Origin: Glycomyces dulcitolivorans
Lineage (GTDB): Bacteria > Actinomycetota > Actinomycetes > Mycobacteriales > Micromonosporaceae
Reading direction: 5' to 3'
Length of the DNA stretch: 38,674 bases
Assembly (NCBI RefSeq): GCF_003265355.1
Contig: NZ_QFRW01000070.1
Coordinates: 5,643 to 44,316, forward strand
Positions within the stretch are counted from its first letter, which is position 1. Each line of letters opens with the position of its first letter. Positions 14,521 to 21,927 of the stretch are shown piece after piece. The position numbers and the translations under genes are program-made. Below the pieces are notes generated by a model. It had not been told where the DNA came from and ran no database searches. It saw only the letters and a list, made by a program, of their open reading frames with translations.

Positions 14521-17500
14521 TCACTCCTCGCCCATATTCGGAAGTCCGGGGTTCAGCTCGGCCTCAAACTGCGGGTGGACCCACAGGTACCCGCTCCGGG
14601 TGCGGACCCGGACGAGCCCGCCGAAGGTGGGGTCCTTTTCGCGGATGAGGCGGTGAAGTTCGCGGAGCTGGTCGGCCACAGAGTCGCCGGCCCGCATTTC
14701 GACCTCGTGATACTCGGTGTAGGGCCGCATGACCCGGAGGGCATTGCGCACCGCACCTCGCCGAAAAGGCGGGGCCTGTTGGATCACAGGCTGTACTGCA
14801 GCATCCCCTGGCGCCAGCGAATGCACAGATTCAAGAAGTATCCCCATTGCACCCACCCAACGGCCGGACCTTTCGATCCATTCCTTCGGAATTTCAACGG
14901 GAACTACTCCCGAATTCTGGTCACTGTTCAACTGCCACAACGGCTTCCGCGAATACTCACACCACAGGAGCACATTGAAGCGAACGCTGGCGGCGTCTCG
15001 TCGCCCAGGGAGGGATTCAAGATTGAGGATCCGGGGTCCAGCCGGAGCTTCGTCAGCAAGCGCCTTGAGCATGGTTTGGAAGTCGGACTCATTCCGGCTG
15101 AGCATCATCGATGCTTCGAGGTGTTCTTCCCGTCGATCACTGGCCGCCAGCCGCCATATCAGCTCACTTCTGCCCACAAAGTCCGAATCAAGGACTCGCT
15201 CGAAGACCTCGGCTAGCCGGTCGTTAGGTGCAGCGGGTTCGGCGACTCCGCTCAGCAGAGCACGGATCGACACGTCTTCATCGCATGAGGTACAGGTGAT
15301 CTCGGGCTTGCCCTTCATGCGCCGGTTGAAGAGGCGCTCGACTTCCCACTGTCCTTGCCCGGTGGCGTCGGGGTCGTTGCAGAATCCGCCGCAGGTGACG
15401 AAGTTGTGGACCTTCACGCCCTGCCAGAACTCGGCGACGTGGCTGCGCACCTCCTCAAGGATCATGGTGAGGAAGTACTCGGGGGCGACCGCCTTGACCG
15501 AGACCGTGAGCTGCTTGCGCTCCAGACGGATGAGAGCCCTGCCGTGGAGGCCGTGGTCGATGACGAGCCCGTTGGTCCAGTGGAGGCTCTGCTCATACTG
15601 CTCGCGGCCGAGCGAGAACTGGTGCAGCCGAACAATAAGGCGGTAGATGAGCCCTTCAGGGATGTGGAAGTTGCCAGAGGCGTCGCTGAACTTGCAGATC
15701 CGGGTCTGGACGGGCAGGTCGCGGCCGTGGTCCTCCCACTCCCCCAAAGCCGGGGTCCGCGGATCGACCAGTTGGGCGATGAGGCTCGTCGGCGGCCGAC
15801 CGCCATGCCCGCCTCCGCCGACTCGGTAGGAGATCTCATACTCCTCCATGAGCCGCAACAGGACTCGATGGACCTTCTCGGGGTATCGCAGGTGCGGCGG
15901 GTTGGCCGGGTCGTTCCAGATGTGTTTGAGGCGTGAGTGCTCCACGAGGCCGTGATTTCGGACGGTCTCGGGATCGTCGATCACCAGGCTCACCGCAGCA
16001 CTGAGCCAGTCGCCCTTGAGGACTACAAGCTGGTCGAGACCAGGGATGTCTGGGTAGTAGCACCAGTGGCCGAGGTCGGTCGCCACGGTCGCGAGGGTTT
16101 TCGCGGAGGCTTCACTGAGTCCGTGTTCGGCGGCGCGGACGAGGTAGTCGTGGTATTCCAGATACGGCTCGGGCGCCTGCCGCAGGCCGTCCTGGAACCG
16201 GCGCCAACTGCCCGGCAGCTTCCGGGAGAAGTACGGGAGGCCAGCGGCAGTGCGTTGTACAGCGGCCTTCAGGTCCTCGATGCCTGCGCCGGTGCTGCTG
16301 TCGACATGGTGGAAGTCGACGATGACGTCACCGTGGGCCTGCCGAAGCCGCATCTCATCGATGTGAGCGAACCGGTCCTTGGGACCGCCGTGGGTCGCAA
16401 CGACATGGATGCGGATGTCGTCTCCGGCCCGGCGGCGGATCAGGTCGATCCATTCTTCGACGTTGTCCTGCCGCGGTCCGTGTCGGGGTTTCCAGACCAC
16501 GAGGTAGACGGCCGGTGCGGTGAAGAACAGCTGGTGGGTCGGGCGGTAGGTCTCCTGGCCGCCGAAGTCCCAGGTGTTCAGTACGCACTCGTCGGGGGTT
16601 CCCTGCGAGAGGGTCAATGGCCTGACCTCGATGCCGTGCGTCGATGATCGGTCGGCCTCGAACGGTTCGCCGAGCATCGCGGACAGCAAGGTGCTCTTGC
16701 CAACCGCGCCTTCCCCGACAAGCACCAGTTTCGCTTCACGGACCGCAACGCCGTCGGACGCGACCTCCTTCAGGAAGGTCATGAGCCCGTCTACGTGGCT
16801 CGACTGGGCAGCCGCCATCTCGGGAGGCAGGGGATTCCGTTCCGCGGAGAACTTCGTCAGACGGGGCAGCGCGGCGATGCTCTCGGGGAGCGAACGCAGC
16901 GTATTGCCGTCGAGTTGGAGCGTGGTGAGACTGGTCAGGTTCCCGATGGTGTCGGTGAGCGCCGGCAGTTCATTGCCGTTGAGGTCGAGTGTGGCGAGTG
17001 CGAAGAGCGCACCGATGGACTCCGGCAGCCTGGTGAGCCGGTTGTAGTTGAGGTGGAGCCTGGTGAGCCTGGTGAGGTTCCCGATCGATTCTGGCAGCGA
17101 GGCCAACCGGTTGTTGGAGAGGTCTAGTGAGGTGAGCTCGGTGAGGTTCCCGATCGATTCTGGCAGCGAGGCCAACCGGTTGAAGGAAGGATCGAACTCG
17201 GTGAGATCGGTCAGGTCCCCGATCGAGTCCGGCAGTGCCTCGATGTCGTTGTCCCAGAATGTGAGGGAAGTAAGCAAGGTGAGCTTGCCGATCGAGTCGG
17301 GCAGGGAACGCAGGTCGTTGTCGCGGAGCAGGAGACTGGTGAGTGCGGTCAGCCGTCCGATCCCCTCCGGCAGCGCTACGAGTCGATTGCCGGTGAGGTC
17401 GAGGGCGGTCAGTTCGGTGAGATCTTGGATGGTCTCGGGCAGTTCGGTGAGCCGGTTCTCGCTGAGGTTCAATCTCGAAAGCTTGGTGAGGTTCCCGATC

Positions 17501-18081
17501 GACTCGGGTAGGGAGGCCAGGCGGTTGGAGTTGATCGTCAGCTCGGTGAGGCCGACGAGATTCCCCAATGTCTCCGGAAGCGCCTTCAGGTCGTTGCCGT
17601 GTAGTTCCAGCACTCGGAGATTGGCTAGACGACCGATCGACTCAGGCAGCGCTCGAAGGTCGTTCCCGTGGAGGATGAGCTCGGTGAGGGCGGTCAGGTT
17701 CCCGATCGAGTCAGGAATCGCTTCGAGATCGTTGCGGGAGATGTCGAGTTCTGCGAGCGCGATCAGCTCGCCGAACGACTCCGGAAGTACGGTCAGCCAA
17801 CTGTTGTCGAGGTCGAGGACTCTCAGCGACCGGAGGTGGCCGAAGGAGTCGGGCAACGCCCGCAACCGGTTCTCATACAGGTCGAGTTTGGTGAGGGCGG
17901 TGAGGGCGCCGATCGATTCCGGCAGCGAAGTCAACCGGTTGTCCCTCAAGTCGAGCTCAGTGAGCCAGGTGAGTTCGCAGATCTCTTCGGGGAGCTCCGT
18001 GAGGTCGAGGTCGGAGAGGTCAAGGACGGTCTGCTTGGTGCGCTTGGCTTCTTGGATGCGGCGTAGGGCCTCGTCAAGCAT
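14521..18081 (-). CDS. Giant LRR-ROC-COR (Roco) protein with a Cys-rich C-terminal extension
   Basis: This 1186-residue Roco-type GTPase starts with about 17 full leucine-rich repeats of 23 residues (18-407; consensus LTxLDLxxNRLxSLPESIGNLT) plus a partial one. The ROC GTPase follows: P-loop GEGAVGKST (456-464), switch II DFGGQETY (505-512) and a G4 region reading THGGPKD (563-569), where the usual form is THxD or NKxD. The COR dimerisation domain spans about 625-890. Two cysteine pairs (897/901 and 930/933) form a probable zinc site. The last 250 residues match nothing I recognise. Bacterial Roco proteins cycle between monomer and dimer with nucleotide state. AGGAAGAG precedes the ATG. The gene is divergent from the cassette that starts at 18276. 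Confidence 0.9.
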   Translation of the reverse strand: MLDEALRRIQEAKRTKQTVLDLSDLDLTELPEEICELTWLTELDLRDNRLTSLPESIGALTALTKLDLYENRLRALPDSFGHLRSLRVLDLDNSWLTVLPESFGELIALAELDISRNDLEAIPDSIGNLTALTELILHGNDLRALPESIGRLANLRVLELHGNDLKALPETLGNLVGLTELTINSNRLASLPESIGNLTKLSRLNLSENRLTELPETIQDLTELTALDLTGNRLVALPEGIGRLTALTSLLLRDNDLRSLPDSIGKLTLLTSLTFWDNDIEALPDSIGDLTDLTEFDPSFNRLASLPESIGNLTELTSLDLSNNRLASLPESIGNLTRLTRLHLNYNRLTRLPESIGALFALATLDLNGNELPALTDTIGNLTSLTTLQLDGNTLRSLPESIAALPRLTKFSAERNPLPPEMAAAQSSHVDGLMTFLKEVASDGVAVREAKLVLVGEGAVGKSTLLSAMLGEPFEADRSSTHGIEVRPLTLSQGTPDECVLNTWDFGGQETYRPTHQLFFTAPAVYLVVWKPRHGPRQDNVEEWIDLIRRRAGDDIRIHVVATHGGPKDRFAHIDEMRLRQAHGDVIVDFHHVDSSTGAGIEDLKAAVQRTAAGLPYFSRKLPGSWRRFQDGLRQAPEPYLEYHDYLVRAAEHGLSEASAKTLATVATDLGHWCYYPDIPGLDQLVVLKGDWLSAAVSLVIDDPETVRNHGLVEHSRLKHIWNDPANPPHLRYPEKVHRVLLRLMEEYEISYRVGGGGHGGRPPTSLIAQLVDPRTPALGEWEDHGRDLPVQTRICKFSDASGNFHIPEGLIYRLIVRLHQFSLGREQYEQSLHWTNGLVIDHGLHGRALIRLERKQLTVSVKAVAPEYFLTMILEEVRSHVAEFWQGVKVHNFVTCGGFCNDPDATGQGQWEVERLFNRRMKGKPEITCTSCDEDVSIRALLSGVAEPAAPNDRLAEVFERVLDSDFVGRSELIWRLAASDRREEHLEASMMLSRNESDFQTMLKALADEAPAGPRILNLESLPGRRDAASVRFNVLLWCEYSRKPLWQLNSDQNSGVVPVEIPKEWIERSGRWVGAMGILLESVHSLAPGDAAVQPVIQQAPPFRRGAVRNALRVMRPYTEYHEVEMRAGDSVADQLRELHRLIREKDPTFGGLVRVRTRSGYLWVHPQFEAELNPGLPNMGEE
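16861..18030 (-). repeat. Tandem 69-bp coding repeats (leucine-rich repeats)
   Basis: About 17 units of 69 bp encode the LRR domain. Most have diverged, but two neighbouring units share a perfect 43-nt block (17071-17113 and 17140-17182, exactly 69 bp apart). That suggests a recent duplication or gene conversion. Confidence 0.85.
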
Positions 18082-18275
18082 TGAGGGGAGCTCTTCCTGC
18101 GGGGAGACAAGGAAACTCCCATTCTAGAGCGCTTCCACCCCGCAGGAACCCGCCGAGACGTGCGCATCAGGTTCAGCCGCATCGCGCGAAGTACTTTGTG
18201 TCGTGCAGGGTCGGCTACGCTCCGCTAAGCTCGTTCAAAACCCTCCATACACCCCGAATTCGGAGGACCACGATC

Positions 18276-18755
18276 GTGGCCAACAATTCCGATGTCGGCG
18301 TCACCCCGGCAGACATCCGCGAAGCGGGCGAGAGTTTCTGCCCGAGACTCGCCGACACCTACGACGGATGGACCACCACCGCCGGGGACACCATCAAGAA
18401 CAACAGTCCCTCGCTTGAGCAGTCGCCAGGTGGCGCCGGGGGTGGAAACGCCCTCGGGGACGCCATCATGGAAGCGCAGCGATTCCTCTATGAAGCCCTT
18501 GAGGAGAGCGCCGACGGCATCCGCGCGACCGGACTCGTGCTGGTCCAGGCATCCGAGAACTGGGAAATGACCGACGAGCAGATCCAGCAGGAGTTCCTCG
18601 AACAGCTCGGGGAGGTCGAGTCAGGCAACTACTCCAGTTCGGTCCACACCCCGACCGACCACCAGGACTACGACCCGACCACCGAGGTCAGTCGAGGCGA
18701 CGAGATGACCCGATGGGCCGAGGACTACCAAGAGGCTCTGGAGAACGAGGACTGA
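18276..18755 (+). CDS. Small acidic helical protein, possible type VII secretion-related partner
   Basis: This 159-residue, strongly acidic protein lacks a signal peptide or membrane segment. The middle is predicted helical (GDAIMEAQRFLYEALEESAD, IRATGLVLVQASENWEM). A YEALE sequence (72-76) fits the YxxxD/E pattern seen in some type VII (ESX) substrates, but this is weak evidence alone. The C-terminal 50 residues are Ser/Thr/Asp/Glu-rich and probably disordered. I chose the GTG at 18276 because GGAGGACC lies upstream, while the open frame before it runs through the divergent promoter region. That 194-nt spacer (18082-18275) holds no gene. The next gene starts 3 nt downstream, as expected for a two-protein secretion pair. 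I do not recognise the family. Confidence 0.7.
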   Translation: MANNSDVGVTPADIREAGESFCPRLADTYDGWTTTAGDTIKNNSPSLEQSPGGAGGGNALGDAIMEAQRFLYEALEESADGIRATGLVLVQASENWEMTDEQIQQEFLEQLGEVESGNYSSSVHTPTDHQDYDPTTEVSRGDEMTRWAEDYQEALENED

Positions 18756-18758
18756 CGC

Positions 18759-19763
18759 ATGCCCGACTACCCCGACTTCAAGAGCCTCTTCGATTCTGGA
18801 ATCCCGGAACCGACCGAGGTGCACCACAAGCTCATGGATCTCCGAATGCCGCTTGCGGGCCGGTACTTCGAGACGGCGGCTGCCCAGGCCTTGGCAGCCG
18901 CCTACGAAGGAACCAGCGCAGGCACCCGCTACGACGCCATCCCCCGCAAGTCGGAGTTCCTTGCCGACTGCTTTCCGGAGGCGTCAGACGGTTCCCTCCA
19001 GACCTACCTCCCGGAGAGTCTGGAGCCGGCCGCGAGAGCGCACGCTCTCCAGCTCGGGGAGCAAGTTCTGCACGAACTCGAACGCCGCTACATCGGTCTC
19101 CTGGCTCGCAAGCTCGACCCCTTGCAGCGGATCTTCACCGGATACCGCCAACTCGCCAATGCAATGGACGACGAGCTCACCGCCGATGTGGACAATGTAC
19201 GGGACTTGATCCGCGACTGGCAGGGCGACGACGGCGAAGCTCTCTGGACGAACTTCGGCGATCCACTCGACAAGGCGGTGAAGAACCACCGCGACATTGT
19301 CCGCGCCATCGCCAACGCGGCTGAGGGACTGCACGCCATCCAGTCCAAGGCGATCAAGCACCTGGACGAGATCACCGACCTCTCGCTGGAAGCGGTCTAC
19401 GATGTCGATTCGAACAAAGAGGTCGTCTATGCCCTGGTCGCCATCGGCGCTGTTGCGAGCGTCGCCGGTGCGGCCGCCACCGCTACCGCGATCGCGGTCG
19501 ACTGGGCTGCCGCAGGCGCCGGAGCCAGCGTCATCGCCAGCCTGCCACTCACTCAGAGCTACACGGTCCCCGCCAGCGCTGCCGACATCGACCAGATGAT
19601 CGAGGATCTCAACGGCGTGCTCGATGAGATGGAGACCGTGATGAAAGCAGAGCAGGACTCCTTCGCCGCCAGCCTTCAGGAGTTCATCCAATCCAAGCGC
19701 AATATCTACATTGACGGTGAACAAAGCACCAGCAGCCAAATTGTTCCGCGAGCAGCCCAATGA
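18759..19763 (+). CDS. WXG100-like helical protein with a hydrophobic core segment
   Basis: This 334-residue protein is mostly alpha-helical. Residues about 135-215 resemble a WXG-type helical hairpin: a helix with VDNVRDLIRDWQGDDGEALW (W154, G156), a turn, then DKAVKNHRDIVRAIANAAEG. Residues 223-265 are a long hydrophobic Ala/Val/Ile segment that could enter a membrane. A further helix with many acidic residues (275-312) ends in an unstructured tail. There is no signal peptide. This pattern is common in long ESX-type substrates and in polymorphic-toxin carrier domains, but no toxin domain is present. The gene follows its small partner by 3 nt and overlaps the lipoprotein start (ATGA). The function is not known. 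Confidence 0.72.
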   Translation: MPDYPDFKSLFDSGIPEPTEVHHKLMDLRMPLAGRYFETAAAQALAAAYEGTSAGTRYDAIPRKSEFLADCFPEASDGSLQTYLPESLEPAARAHALQLGEQVLHELERRYIGLLARKLDPLQRIFTGYRQLANAMDDELTADVDNVRDLIRDWQGDDGEALWTNFGDPLDKAVKNHRDIVRAIANAAEGLHAIQSKAIKHLDEITDLSLEAVYDVDSNKEVVYALVAIGAVASVAGAAATATAIAVDWAAAGAGASVIASLPLTQSYTVPASAADIDQMIEDLNGVLDEMETVMKAEQDSFAASLQEFIQSKRNIYIDGEQSTSSQIVPRAAQ

Positions 19764-20545
19764 CAAGGAAAACACGATTGGCGGTTCGGATGGGTCCTCT
19801 CGGCGGACAGATTCGTCTCAACCTGCTGCTCGTGAGCTCGGTAGCGGTGCTGTTCGCAGGTTCGTGTACCAGCGCCGACAGCCCCACCGAGGACCCGCCT
19901 TCCACTCCCTCCGAGTCGCTGACACCAGCTGAGGATCTTACTTATACGACCTTGCCTGCGGAACTCTGCGTGGATCTGGACCGTGCCGAGCTCAGTGGCT
20001 TGACAGGGGATCCGGGTGTACTCGGCAGTGATGAGCATCGGGACTTGGGAACGGACTTCGCTCTAGTGAACCAGACGTCCCACTGCTACTTCAGCTACAG
20101 CGACCAGGAGTCCGACATCTCCTGGTCATTGGGTATGAAAACCCAGATAGCACACTTCATCGACCCTGATGTGAACGCCTGGGAGGAGACCTATGAGAAG
20201 GACCCTTACGACATCTACTCGTCGAACGACGAGAACGACGATGACTCCTATATCCCAGCGGAGGAGCTGCCGCTCCCATTGACCCGCGTTGTGGAAGCAC
20301 CGGGCTGGGATCAGGCCGCCGTCGCCGAGTTCATCGAACTTGACAATCGCGGCACCGCTTGGGATCCGGACGGCAAGGCGATTTCGTTTGAATACAAGTT
20401 GCAGTACGAGAACATGCTGGTCGAGTTCACATTCCAGCTGCGGGGCGATGGACTTTCGGAGCGGCCCTCGATCGATCCTTACGTGGCAATGCTCACCGGG
20501 CTCGCCGACCAGGCGAAGACGATCAGCGCCGACGCTTCTGAGTAA
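19760..20545 (+). CDS. Secreted lipoprotein of unknown function
   Basis: This 261-residue protein has an N-terminal hydrophobic segment (LNLLLVSSVAVLFAGSC) ending in a lipobox-like AGSC near residue 36, followed by a Ser/Thr/Pro-rich linker. The mature part looks like the DUF3558-type lipoproteins of actinobacteria, with one Cys pair (LCVDLD and SHCYFSY) and FALVNQTSHC, but I cannot assign it firmly. It is acidic and has no catalytic motif. The ATG overlaps the stop of the WXG-like gene by 4 nt, so the three genes from 18276 form one operon. Only 21 nt separate its stop from the stop of convergent narI, with no hairpin. Confidence 0.75.
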   Translation: MTRKTRLAVRMGPLGGQIRLNLLLVSSVAVLFAGSCTSADSPTEDPPSTPSESLTPAEDLTYTTLPAELCVDLDRAELSGLTGDPGVLGSDEHRDLGTDFALVNQTSHCYFSYSDQESDISWSLGMKTQIAHFIDPDVNAWEETYEKDPYDIYSSNDENDDDSYIPAEELPLPLTRVVEAPGWDQAAVAEFIELDNRGTAWDPDGKAISFEYKLQYENMLVEFTFQLRGDGLSERPSIDPYVAMLTGLADQAKTISADASE

Positions 20546-20566
20546 AGGGCCTTCACTTGGCACGTC

Positions 20567-21310
20567 TCAGGTCCAGCCTCGGCGGATTGGGCGGGTCGGT
20601 TGGGTGGGTTGGTTTTCTCGGGAGCGGTAGACCACGTAGGGGCGGAAGAGGTACCAGATGGGGGCGCTGAAGGCGTGGACGAGGCGGGTGAAGGGGAAGA
20701 GGGCGAATAGGGCGAGGCCGATGAGGGCGTGGAGTTGGAAGGGGGTTGTTGCGGCGGACATGGCCGGGACGTCTGGTTGGAGGAGGAAGATGCTTCGGAA
20801 CCAGGGGGAGACGGTTTCTCGGTAGTCCACTTCCTCGCCACTCGTGAGGCCTGCTACCGCGGAGAAGAGCGTTGTTGCCAGGCCGGCGACGATTGCTGCT
20901 ACTAGGACCAGGTACATGACCTTGTCGTTTGCCGTGGTGGCGCTGAATACCGGGCCTGTTGTTCGGCGGCGCCAGATGAGCAACGTTATGCCGCCTAGCG
21001 TGGTGACGCCTGCTATGGCGCCCAAGGAAAGGGCGGTCACGTGGTACATGTCGTTGGTGATGCCGACGGCGTCGGTCCAGGTCTCGGGGATCAGTAGGCC
21101 TACTACGTGGCCGATGATCACCACTAGTAGTCCGAAGTGGAAAACCGGGCTGGCGATTCGGAGGATTCGCGATTCGTAGAGCTGCGAGGAGCGGGTCGTC
21201 CAGCCGAAGCGGTCGTAGCGGTAGCGCCAGATCGTGCCGCCGATGAGCACGGCGAGGACGACGTAAGGCAGTGCGCCCCAGAGCATGTAGTCGAGAGCGG
21301 TGGGGTTCAC
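20567..21310 (-). CDS. narI: Respiratory nitrate reductase gamma subunit (cytochrome b)
   Basis: This 247-residue integral membrane protein has five transmembrane helices. It carries two b-type hemes that take electrons from menaquinol and pass them to NarH. The heme ligands fit the E. coli pattern: H58 and H68 in the second helix (PVFHFGLLVVIIGHVVG), and H194 and H212 in the last helix (FQLHALIG, TRLVHAFSAP). The GTG start overlaps the narJ stop by 4 nt. It is the last gene of narGHJI. A proline-rich basic tail ends the protein. The DNA here uses more A/T-rich and rarer codons than narG. Confidence 0.95.
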   Translation of the reverse strand: MNPTALDYMLWGALPYVVLAVLIGGTIWRYRYDRFGWTTRSSQLYESRILRIASPVFHFGLLVVIIGHVVGLLIPETWTDAVGITNDMYHVTALSLGAIAGVTTLGGITLLIWRRRTTGPVFSATTANDKVMYLVLVAAIVAGLATTLFSAVAGLTSGEEVDYRETVSPWFRSIFLLQPDVPAMSAATTPFQLHALIGLALFALFPFTRLVHAFSAPIWYLFRPYVVYRSRENQPTQPTRPIRRGWT

Positions 21311-21927
21311 TTTGTGGCTCCGATCTTCTCCGGCATGCCGAGTGGGGTACGGCCGTACGGGTCGAGGCCTACGTCTTCGGCGGGAGGGCCGGCGGCGGCC
21401 AGGCGCGTGGCTTCGCGGCGGGCTTCGTCGGGGGGTGGGAGGGTTGCGGCCACGGCGTCGAGGACAGCGGCGTACGGGCTGCCGGTGAGGGCGGCGCGCA
21501 GGAGTTCGATGCCGGGTTGGAAGCGGACGAGGAGCCGTTCGCCTTCCTCCCGGTTGCCGCGTGCGGCGAATTCGAGGACCACTGCCAGGTGGTCGGGCAG
21601 TTCGGCGGCGTCGAGTCTCCAGCCGCAGGCGCCATAGATCTCCTTGATGCGGGCCAGGGCGTGCCCGCGCCTGCGGGTGTCGCCGTCGGTGTAGTAGGTC
21701 AGGTGGAGCGCCCTGCGGCGCTCCAGGTCGAAGGTTCGGACGTATTCCTCTCCCAGTTCGAGGTCGGTCTTCGCAGCTGCGTAAGTGCAGAATGCCTTCA
21801 GGGCTTCATTGGCTTCGCTTCTTTCTTGTTCCTCCACTGCAGCTTTCACCAGTGGGAGGCGGTCGCGGAAGGCCTGGTCGGGGTAGCAGAGGAGCATTGC
21901 CGCGGCCTGGCGGATCACGTCGTTCAC
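21307..21927 (-). CDS. narJ: Nitrate reductase assembly chaperone (delta subunit)
   Basis: This 206-residue cytoplasmic chaperone of the TorD/NarJ family is needed to insert the molybdenum cofactor into NarG before membrane docking. Typical features are the N-terminal AAAMLLCYPDQAF, the central EYVRTFDLERRRALHLTYYTDGDTRRRG signature and ELPDHLAVVLEF. The true start is the GTG at 21927, which overlaps the narH stop (GTGA). The open frame continues far upstream through narH, but that part is a shadow. The stop overlaps the narI start, so translation of H, J and I is coupled. Confidence 0.94.
   Translation of the reverse strand: MNDVIRQAAAMLLCYPDQAFRDRLPLVKAAVEEQERSEANEALKAFCTYAAAKTDLELGEEYVRTFDLERRRALHLTYYTDGDTRRRGHALARIKEIYGACGWRLDAAELPDHLAVVLEFAARGNREEGERLLVRFQPGIELLRAALTGSPYAAVLDAVAATLPPPDEARREATRLAAAGPPAEDVGLDPYGRTPLGMPEKIGATK

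Noticed and set aside
16861-18030. CRISPR-like or satellite array
   Set aside because: The 69-bp units are fully coding, in frame, and spell leucine-rich repeats. There are no unique spacers.
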